From the NCBI GenBank assembly GCA_016710265.1, contig JADJJL010000006.1:578185-642184 (forward strand): DNA of 64,000 bases, written 5' to 3'. The position numbers and the translations under genes were made by a program. This document shows, one piece after another, positions 17,091 to 24,492 of the stretch. Within the stretch, counting starts at the first letter, position 1; the number at the start of each line of letters is the position of its first letter. Source of the stretch: Saprospiraceae bacterium (lineage in GTDB: Bacteria > Bacteroidota > Bacteroidia > Chitinophagales > Saprospiraceae). Under the pieces are notes generated by a model, which searched no databases, was not told where the DNA came from, and worked only from the letters and a program-made list of their open reading frames with translations.

Positions 17091-17222
17091 ATGATAAATA
17101 AAATATCGAAATCAGAGCATTCAAAAATGCAAAATCCATTTATTCAATTCTTCAAGTACATTTATTTAAGCCTGAAAATATTGAAAATTGTAGCTGGTGG
17201 CCACGGAAGCACACGCAAATAA
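17091..17222 (+). CDS. 43-residue basic amphipathic protein next to the SQR-like gene
   Basis: Read from ATG 17091 to TAA 17220-17222. The short product has a charged start, a hydrophobic/amphipathic stretch (FIQFFKYIYLSLKILKIV) and a glycine-rich basic tail, AGGHGSTRK. It fits exactly between the SQR-like gene (24-bp gap) and the TolC-like gene (23-bp gap) in an otherwise gap-free operon, which is the main argument that it is a gene. The tail GGHGSTR ends like a small membrane-associated subunit or a metal-binding peptide. No family is known to me; a role as partner of the flavoprotein is a guess from position. Confidence 0.5.
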   Translation: MINKISKSEHSKMQNPFIQFFKYIYLSLKILKIVAGGHGSTRK

Positions 17223-17245
17223 ATTACAATAAAAAAATTTGATCA

Positions 17246-18580
17246 ATGAAGTTAGTAAACATTCACAAACAAGTTTTAGTCCTATTGCTTTTTATAATAG
17301 GATTTCAATCTGCACAAGCACAAGTCTGGACAATGCAGCAGTGTATTGATACGGCACAGGTTCGGAATAAAAACCTGCAAATGAGCAGGAACAATATTGC
17401 TATTGGTGAGCAAAAAGAGAAAGAAGCGAAAGCTAATTTAATTCCAAAGGTAACTATCAATGCAGATTATAAGTATTTCACAAATCTGCCTTATCAGTTA
17501 ATGCCTTTATCCACTTTTAACCCTGCAGCTCAGGAAGGAACGTATAAGGAAACACAATTTGGTGTTCCGCACAACATCAACGTAAACCTGACCTTGTCAA
17601 TGCCATTGTATAATCCGCAAGTTTACGGTGCAATTCAAACAACAAAAATCGCTTCGGAATTAACCGAACTACAATACCAAAAAACAGAAGAGCAAATCTA
17701 TTTTGAAATCTCAAATCTGTATTACAATGCTCAAATACTGCATCATCAATTAGCTTTTGTTGACAGCAATCTTATAAATGCAGAGAGACTTCTAAAAAAT
17801 ATGCAATTGCTCAATGAACAATTGCTTGCCAAAGGGACAGATGTTAGCAAGGTGAAATTACAGGTCGCCCAGTTAACCACTCAAAAAGAAAATATAAACA
17901 GTAAATATCAGCAAGTTTTAAATGCGTTGAAATTTGCAATGGGTATTTCCATTGAACAAAAACTTCAAATTGAATCAAACATACAATATCAAAACATAAA
18001 TGAATATACGACTTCATCAACTTTAGATATTCGTATAACAAAAACTCAGAACAGATTATTGTCGAGTGAACTAAGCACACTTAACAAATCAAGGTTTTTG
18101 CCCTCGCTTAGTCTTTTTGGGACTTACGGAACAACAGGTTTTGGATATAACGGACTGCCAAACTCCTTTTTAGATTTTTATCCTATTGGCTATGCAGGTA
18201 TTCAATTATCCTACCCATTGTTCAATGGAACGGTAACGCAACGAAAAATTAATCAGAAACAATTTGAATTAAAAAATAGCGAACTGCAATTCAGTTTAAT
18301 CACAGAACAAAATACTATGCAGATTGAAAATGCTAAACTTCAAAGAACGATTGCGAAAAAATCAGTAGAAACAACAACTAAACAAATTGAGCTGGCAAAA
18401 GCTATTTACGAGCAAACTGTCCTTCAACAAAAACAAGGAACAGCAAGCCTAACAGATGTTTTGCTTGCGGACAATGCTTTGCGTGAAGCACAACAAACAT
18501 ATCTATCTGCTGTAATTGATTACCTAAAAGCAGACCTCGAACTAAAAAAACTAACTGGAAATATTTCAACAACTAAATAG
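17246..18580 (+). CDS. TolC-family outer-membrane efflux protein
   Basis: 444 residues; signal peptide ends near residue 26 (FQSAQAQ). Two copies of the outer-membrane efflux protein (OEP) repeat are visible: long helices rich in Gln/Glu/Lys (NNIAIGEQKEKEAKANLIPK; LQRTIAKKSVETTTKQIELA) alternating with beta strands (FLPSLSLFGTYGTTG). It forms the trimeric outer-membrane channel and periplasmic tunnel of the tripartite pump encoded by the next two genes. Length is normal and the frame intact. Gaps of 23 and 8 bp to its neighbours put it in the same operon. Confidence 0.9.
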   Translation: MKLVNIHKQVLVLLLFIIGFQSAQAQVWTMQQCIDTAQVRNKNLQMSRNNIAIGEQKEKEAKANLIPKVTINADYKYFTNLPYQLMPLSTFNPAAQEGTYKETQFGVPHNINVNLTLSMPLYNPQVYGAIQTTKIASELTELQYQKTEEQIYFEISNLYYNAQILHHQLAFVDSNLINAERLLKNMQLLNEQLLAKGTDVSKVKLQVAQLTTQKENINSKYQQVLNALKFAMGISIEQKLQIESNIQYQNINEYTTSSTLDIRITKTQNRLLSSELSTLNKSRFLPSLSLFGTYGTTGFGYNGLPNSFLDFYPIGYAGIQLSYPLFNGTVTQRKINQKQFELKNSELQFSLITEQNTMQIENAKLQRTIAKKSVETTTKQIELAKAIYEQTVLQQKQGTASLTDVLLADNALREAQQTYLSAVIDYLKADLELKKLTGNISTTK

Positions 18581-18588
18581 TATCAACA

Positions 18589-19659
18589 ATGAATACAAAA
18601 TCATCAATGCTAAAAAAAGCTCTATACATCATCATACCGTTGGCATTAATTGCCATTGTAGTAATCAAGTTGAAAAACAACAAAGAAATTACACAAAGTA
18701 AGGTTTATCAATACGATAAAGAACAAGCTATTAATGTTCAGGCAGACACTCTACAAATTGAAAATGTGAATGCCGAATTTTCTTATTCAGGAACATTTGA
18801 GCCTAACAAGGAAACTAAAATAAGTGCCGAAATACAAGGAAAGATAAATGAAGTTTTAGTTGACGTTGGAAGTGTTGTAAACAAAGGTCAATCATTAGTG
18901 CTGTTGGATAATTCATTGCTAAAATTACAACTGCAAACTATTGAAGTGCAAATAGAAGGTTTGGAAGCTGATGTAAACCGCTATACAATTTTGGCTAAAG
19001 CAGATGCAATTCAAGGTGTTCAATTAGAAAAATCAGTTTTGGGATTGAAATCTGCGAAAGTGCAGAAAGCTACTTTGATAGAACAAATAAATAAGACAAC
19101 TATCAAAGCACCTTTTAACGGAGTAGTTACTGCTAAACTAAGTGAAGAAGGGGCATTTGCTGCACCCGGAGTTCCATTACTTCAAATAACGGACATTACA
19201 AATTTAAAATTCACTGTAAATGTTCCCGAAAATGAGTTAAGCCAATTCAAGTTAAATCAAAGCTATTCTCTAACAGTAGATGCTTATTCTGAAATTTCAT
19301 TAACAGGCAAAGCCACTATGATAGGTAGTAAAGCCAATATGGGCAGCAGTTTTCCTGTTCAGTTTTCGGTAAATAATACTTCCGATTTAAAAATAAAATC
19401 AGGAATGTTTGGCAAAGTGATTTTTAAAACCGACACCCAAGAAAAAGGCATTATTATTCCTGCATCAGCAATAGTTGGCACAGCTAATCAACCACAAGTT
19501 TATCTGATTAAAAACGGAAAATCTGTATTTCAGAATATCACTATTTCAAAAAAGATACAGAATAAAGCAATTGTGTCAAGTGGATTAAATGAAGGTGATG
19601 TAATTGTAACAAATGGATTTATAAATCTTTTTGACGGTGCAAATATTACTGTTAAATAA
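18589..19659 (+). CDS. RND efflux periplasmic adaptor (HlyD/MFP family)
   Basis: 356 residues with an N-terminal membrane anchor (LYIIIPLALIAIVVIKL). The lipoyl-like domain begins SYSGTFEPNKETKISAEIQG and VNKGQSLVLLDNS, then a short alpha-hairpin, then KAPFNGVVTAKL and the beta-barrel and membrane-proximal domains (ENELSQFKLNQSYSL; GIIIPASAIVG). This protein couples the inner-membrane RND pump to the TolC-like channel. No lipobox cysteine is seen, so anchoring is by the helix. It is flanked by the outer-membrane factor (8 bp) and the RND pump (12 bp). Confidence 0.9.
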   Translation: MNTKSSMLKKALYIIIPLALIAIVVIKLKNNKEITQSKVYQYDKEQAINVQADTLQIENVNAEFSYSGTFEPNKETKISAEIQGKINEVLVDVGSVVNKGQSLVLLDNSLLKLQLQTIEVQIEGLEADVNRYTILAKADAIQGVQLEKSVLGLKSAKVQKATLIEQINKTTIKAPFNGVVTAKLSEEGAFAAPGVPLLQITDITNLKFTVNVPENELSQFKLNQSYSLTVDAYSEISLTGKATMIGSKANMGSSFPVQFSVNNTSDLKIKSGMFGKVIFKTDTQEKGIIIPASAIVGTANQPQVYLIKNGKSVFQNITISKKIQNKAIVSSGLNEGDVIVTNGFINLFDGANITVK

Positions 19660-19671
19660 AATCAGCGAAAA

Positions 19672-22600
19672 ATGAATATTACAGAAATTTCAATCAAACG
19701 CCCTTCGCTGATAATAGTGCTATTCAGCGTATTTACATTATTAGGATTTATCGGGTATAAAAATTTGAGTTATGAATTAATGCCCGATTTTAATCAGCCA
19801 GTAGTTGTAATTAAAACTGTTTATCCTGGGGCTGAACCCAACGAAGTAGAAACTTCCGTTTCACGAAAAAAAGAAGATGCCCTATCTAATTTGGAAGGCG
19901 TAGATTATTTGGTTACAAAGTCGTTGCCAAATGCTTCAATCATTATTGCCAATCTGAAATACGGAACAGATTTAGATAAAACAATGCAAGATGCTCAACG
20001 CTATATTGACAACATTCGTAAAGATTTACCTCAGGATATTTTAAGTCCTGTAATGAGCAAAGTTTCGCCAAATGATTTGCCTATAATGTCAATTAGTGCA
20101 ACAAGTAATTTATCTGCTACTGAGTTTTATCAAAAAATGAAAGAAGATTATCTGCCACAAATTCAACAAATAAAAGGCGTTGCTGAGATTACTGTTTTAG
20201 GAGGAGAAGAAAGAGAAATACAAGTAAAAATAAATCAAGACAAACTGAAACTTTACAAAATTTCAATGGTTCAGGTTGTAGAGGCAATTAATCGTTCGGG
20301 CTTAGACTTACCTGCTGGAAAATTGCAAACCGAAAAAGAAAGTAATTCAGTTCGTTTAACTGGAAAATTTACATCGTTAGAAGACATTAAAAATGTTCAA
20401 GTGGCAATGCCTATTTTAGGTAGTCCAGTTTATGTAAAAGATATAGCAGATGTTATTGATGGTGTAAAAGAAACGACTTCTATCAGTCGTTACAATGGTA
20501 AAAATGGAATTGGCTTACTATTGAAAAAACAAGGCGATGCAAACGCTGTTGATGTTTCAAAATTAGTTCGAGAAAAATTCAAATCCATTGAACAACAAAA
20601 TTCAGATGCAGGTGTGGAATTTATTATTGCAGATGATAGCACAGACAATACTATTGCAGCAGTTAATTCGGTTGTTTTTGATTTAATATTAGCGGTAATA
20701 TTGGTTTCATTGGTGATGCTTTTATTCCTAAGAAGTTTCAGAAACTCATTAATTGTAATTGTTGCAATTCCAACTTCTTTAGTTACAGCGTTTGCAGTAA
20801 TGTGGCTTTTGGGCTACACGCTAAACCTAATGACCTTACTCGCAATGTCTTTAATCATCGGTATTTTGGTAGATGATGCGGTGGTGGTGTTGGAAAATAT
20901 TCAAAAACATTTAGACAAGGGAAAAGACAAACGAACAGCTGCAATGGATGGTCGTATGGAGATTGGCTTTGCTGCATTGTCCATAACATTAGTTGATGTA
21001 GTGGTATTTTTACCTATTCTTTTTTTGCAAGTGTTTGTTGCCGATATGCTCAAACAATTTTCGGTAGTTGTAGTAACTTCAACACTCACCAGTTTATTGG
21101 TTGGTTTTACTCTTACTCCTTGGTTGGCTTCACGTATTGGGAAGAAAGAAGATTTACAACCAACTAATTTTTTCAATCGTTTCTTGCTTTGGTTTGAACA
21201 TCAATTAGAAAAATTTACCAACTGGTATGGCAGACAATTAGAATGGGTTTTGAGCCATAAATTAATTTTCACAGGAATTGTTTTGTTGCTCTTTGTAATG
21301 ACTTTAGGCATTATGAAACAAGGAATTATTGGTAAAGAACTAATCTCAACAGGCGACCAAGGAAAGTTCAGAATGGCTTTGGAGTTTGACAAATCAACTT
21401 CCATTCAGCAAAATAACTTGATTGCTCAAAAAATTGAAACATACATTATTCAACAACCCGAAGTAGCAACGGTATTCAGCAACATTGGTGGACCAAGCAC
21501 AGGCATTGGAAGCTTGGGTGTAGGTTCTGCAAACAAAACAGAGTTTACTATTCAGTTGAAGTCCAAAAAGGAACTTAAAAATGTGCCGACAGAAACATTT
21601 ATGAAAAAATTAAGGGAGGAATTAAAAACCAAATTTCCGAGTATAAATTATTCAATGGCAGCATTGGGTTTAATACCACGTTCCGCACCCATAGAAATTA
21701 CATTAAGTGGGAGCAATTTAGATCTGGTGATGCAAAGCGGAAATAATCTAAAAGCAATTATTGAAAAAATTCCCGGTGCGGATAATGTTCGCTTATCCGT
21801 TGAAGCAGGAAGTCCGGAATACAAAATAATTCCCGACAAAGATAAAATGCAACGATTGGGTTTAACAACGGCTTACGTTGGATTGAACCTAAGAACAGCG
21901 TTTACTGGAAATGACGATGCAACGTTAACTGAGAATGGGGTCGAATATCCTGTAAGAATTTGGTTAGCTGAATTTAGCCGACAAAACTTTGAAGATGTTC
22001 AACAACTTTCAATTGTAAATCCAATGGGTTTGCCTGTGGAAGTTTCACAATTTGCAACGGTCGAGCAAGATAATTCTCCTTCATTATTGGAGCGAAAAGA
22101 CCGTCAGCCTGCTATTACACTTACTGCTGACGCATTGGGTAGACCTTCTGGAACTGTGGCAGATGATGTAGTGGCTTATCTCAAAGAAAATCCGCTAGCA
22201 AACGAAATACAGATGACTTGGGGTAGCGACATTAAAAGGCAGAATGATAGTTTTGGTGCATTAGGGTCAGTGTTGCTAATTTCATTTTTGCTAATTTACC
22301 TGATTATGGTAGCACTGTATGACAGTTTTGTTTATCCATTTGTAGTTTTGTTTTCTATACCAGTTGCAGCAATTGGGGCGTTTTTCGCATTGAATTTGTC
22401 GTTAAGTAATTTGAGTTTATTCGCCTTATTGGGTTTAATTATGCTAATGGGCTTAGTGGTAAAAAACGCTATTCTAATTGTCGATTTTACCAATCAATTA
22501 AAAGCAGAAGGCAAACATTTTAAAGAAGCCTTAATCATTGCAGGAAAAGGTCGTATGCGACCAATCCTAATGACAACTCTTTCAATGGTTGTTGGTATGC

Positions 22601-22764
22601 TTCCCATTGCAATGGCAACAGGAACAGCAGCCGAATGGAAAAACGGACTTGCTTGGGTAATCATTGGCGGACTTCTATCATCTTTAATTTTGACTGTGTT
22701 TTTAGTGCCTATGGTCTATTATTTAGTTGACACTGTAAAAGAAAGAATTAGCAAAAGAAATTAG
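19672..22764 (+). CDS. RND (HAE1/AcrB-type) inner-membrane efflux pump
   Basis: 1030 residues, typical for AcrB relatives, with 12 transmembrane helices and two large periplasmic loops. It begins with the conserved SIKRPSLIIVLFSVFTLLG. Proton-relay residues are present: Asp401-Asp402 in ILVDDAVVVLENI (TM4) and Lys931 in GLVVKNAILIVDF (TM10). Charge and helix content are those of multidrug (HAE1) rather than heavy-metal pumps, which usually carry other TM4 motifs. It exports hydrophobic or amphipathic compounds with the two preceding proteins. It is the last gene of the operon; no terminator hairpin is obvious, but a structured flank follows. Confidence 0.92.
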   Translation: MNITEISIKRPSLIIVLFSVFTLLGFIGYKNLSYELMPDFNQPVVVIKTVYPGAEPNEVETSVSRKKEDALSNLEGVDYLVTKSLPNASIIIANLKYGTDLDKTMQDAQRYIDNIRKDLPQDILSPVMSKVSPNDLPIMSISATSNLSATEFYQKMKEDYLPQIQQIKGVAEITVLGGEEREIQVKINQDKLKLYKISMVQVVEAINRSGLDLPAGKLQTEKESNSVRLTGKFTSLEDIKNVQVAMPILGSPVYVKDIADVIDGVKETTSISRYNGKNGIGLLLKKQGDANAVDVSKLVREKFKSIEQQNSDAGVEFIIADDSTDNTIAAVNSVVFDLILAVILVSLVMLLFLRSFRNSLIVIVAIPTSLVTAFAVMWLLGYTLNLMTLLAMSLIIGILVDDAVVVLENIQKHLDKGKDKRTAAMDGRMEIGFAALSITLVDVVVFLPILFLQVFVADMLKQFSVVVVTSTLTSLLVGFTLTPWLASRIGKKEDLQPTNFFNRFLLWFEHQLEKFTNWYGRQLEWVLSHKLIFTGIVLLLFVMTLGIMKQGIIGKELISTGDQGKFRMALEFDKSTSIQQNNLIAQKIETYIIQQPEVATVFSNIGGPSTGIGSLGVGSANKTEFTIQLKSKKELKNVPTETFMKKLREELKTKFPSINYSMAALGLIPRSAPIEITLSGSNLDLVMQSGNNLKAIIEKIPGADNVRLSVEAGSPEYKIIPDKDKMQRLGLTTAYVGLNLRTAFTGNDDATLTENGVEYPVRIWLAEFSRQNFEDVQQLSIVNPMGLPVEVSQFATVEQDNSPSLLERKDRQPAITLTADALGRPSGTVADDVVAYLKENPLANEIQMTWGSDIKRQNDSFGALGSVLLISFLLIYLIMVALYDSFVYPFVVLFSIPVAAIGAFFALNLSLSNLSLFALLGLIMLMGLVVKNAILIVDFTNQLKAEGKHFKEALIIAGKGRMRPILMTTLSMVVGMLPIAMATGTAAEWKNGLAWVIIGGLLSSLILTVFLVPMVYYLVDTVKERISKRN

Positions 22765-23030
22765 CCATCACACAGGTGTAAGCACATTTGCAATTCGCAC
22801 AAGCCAACGCACAGACCAAAAATTGCAAAAGAGCTTTCACCTTTGCTACCTAAGAAAAATTATTTTTTAAAATTTCCTTCCCTTCTAAAATTTTTAAAAC
22901 CTCTACCGCACAGCCGACACCATCTTAACACGACAGCAAAACCCAAATCGGACAACGACTTCACAACCTCGAAGGACAGAAGGCCAGCTTATAACAGCAC
23001 CTCCTATGTAAAGCAAGTCAGCTAGTACAA
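22765..23030. other. Structured non-coding right flank of the TetR-efflux operon
   Basis: The stretch mirrors the left flank at 10.6-10.9 kb. GCACATTT (22782-22789) begins an inverted repeat TTTGCAATT (22787-22795) / AATTGCAAA (22821-22829) that ends in AAAAGAGC (22827-22834). The left flank has the same GCACATTT and AAAAGAGC ends around a different stem. Farther on, GCTTATAAC (22987-22995) is the complement of GTTATAAGC at 10621. C/A-rich composition matches the left flank. The short open frame at 22843 has no coding character. Likely a cassette or island border; the mechanism is unknown. Confidence 0.5.
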
Positions 23031-23472
23031 AGATATTATTTTAATTTATTTATAGCATTAATTTTTATTTTTTACTTTACACCCATCCTCCTATATGTAG
23101 CTCTCATTGTTCATACAATTTGACTACCAGCATCTATGTGATAATAAAGATATAAATATCAGCTACCCGCTACAAAATGTGGCTATCAATATAAATACTG
23201 ATACCACTGGTGCTGTTATGCAGTCTGATAAGTTCTTTTTAGTTCAGTGATAAAGTTATTTATAATGTTTTTAAAATTACTAAATTTGCAACGGCAGTAT
23301 AAACGGACTGAAGCTCTGCAGAGGTGCAACTTCATAGGGATAATGCTGTTGGGTGACGGAATGTAATCGTCTGAGCTAGTACAATTTGGTACTGGCTTTT
23401 TTTGGCAAATATTCCAGCGCCCCTTATGCCTAAAAAAACCTAAATTACGCATGCAGTTTAGTATTTTCATGG
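23031..23472. other. AT-rich intergenic region, possibly the 3' part of an IS110 element
   Basis: About 440 bp without a convincing gene. The part from about 23200 lies just downstream of the - strand IS110-type transposase fragment. In IS110/IS1111 elements one non-coding end carries a structured bridge RNA; a GC-richer block here (23290-23420, with GTACAATTTGGTAC near 23378) could be such a remnant, but I cannot show the paired loops. Open frames on the - strand here are not accepted. Confidence 0.35.
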
Positions 23473-24018
23473 TTAAACTTCTGAATCTAATATTTCATTA
23501 AGATTCTCCGCATCCTCAGGTAATTTTATTTGCTTATCTAAAACTAATTTATGATTGATTTGATAAGGCTTTCCAGTTTTAATGACTGATAGGATGCGTT
23601 TGACCATTTTATGAGCCACTTTAATGATTATACATTTGGGGTCCTTACCGAAATGTTTTTTGTAATAAGCTTGAATCTCAGGATCTTTACGAATAGCAAT
23701 CCACGCACTTTCAATGATGTATGGTCTTAGGATTGCATTAGCTCGAGGTGTGACTCCTAGATTATTTTCACTACCCCCACTATTAAAAATACCAGGTACG
23801 ACACCAATATAACTACTGAATTGTTTTTCATTGTTAAACCGGCGCAGATCACCGCATTCAGATAAGATGGCAGCTGCTAAAAAACCACCAATACCCGGTA
23901 TACTTGTCAACAAGTAATAATCAGTATTATGATATTTACGACAATGAGCTCGAAGCAAATTTCCACCATTTAGGTATTCGGAGTGAAAGAAATTCAAGGT
24001 ACGAAGTTTACTGTTCAT
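23473..24018 (-). pseudogene. IS110-family transposase, C-terminal fragment
   Basis: 181 residues covering the Transposase_20 (IS116/IS110/IS902) C-terminal domain: LLTSIPGIGGFLAAAILSEC, then FSSYIGVVPGIFNSGGSENN, and the serine of this domain in the GIFNSGGS context. The N-terminal DEDD RuvC-like nuclease domain of about 150-200 residues is missing: the frame is closed by a stop near 24070 and the DNA beyond belongs to another gene fragment on the + strand. The copy therefore cannot transpose on its own. It marks the downstream end of the region that contains the TetR-efflux operon, so it may record an earlier rearrangement at this border. Confidence 0.8.
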
Positions 24019-24036
24019 GGACTCTTGGCCACATGA

Positions 24037-24315
24037 AGATGTCCAATTGAGCTTACTATAGCAACTGGTTTATATTTCTCATTTTTTCTTTGTGTTTTGT
24101 ATATACCAACATATTTTTATATAAAGTACAAATTTGAATTGTTTAAGGAATCAATTGATCGGTCTGTCATTTCGCAAGAAAGTGAATGGTATCAATCAGT
24201 TTTCAAAAGAGTTTCATTTGATGCTTCAGCATTAGATAATTTAAAATGGGCTTTTACCATGTTGGCTCCATTACTTTCTAGCTTTTTGCCAGAAGCTGCG
24301 CAATTATTTAAATAG
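24037..24315 (+). pseudogene. 3' fragment of a membrane-protein gene truncated at the IS110 remnant
   Basis: The frame is open from 24037 to the TAA at 24313-24315 without a good start. It encodes a hydrophobic helix (TIATGLYFSFFLCVLYIP) and then a soluble tail with SALDNLKWAFTMLAPLLSSF. The tail has normal codon use, so this looks like the end of a real gene whose 5' part was replaced by the transposase fragment. The only in-frame starts are late (TTG at 24097). The following 177 bp to the patatin gene are extremely AT-rich and hold no gene. Confidence 0.4.
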
Positions 24316-24492
24316 ATTTTAATTTACAAAGTCACTTAATTTTAGTAGAATGTAATTAGAATATTATTATCAAGTTCCTTTATATAAATTATATTTATTA
24401 TTAAATAAATGATTAATAATTGTTTATAGAAATTCCCTAAGTTAAATTTAATAAATTTAGTATAATATTAAAACAAAATCATTATTGAAGTC

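Noticed and set aside
22843..23025. 60-codon frame in the right flank of the operon
   Set aside because: No coding periodicity and located in the structured C/A-rich flank that resembles the left flank in non-coding features.
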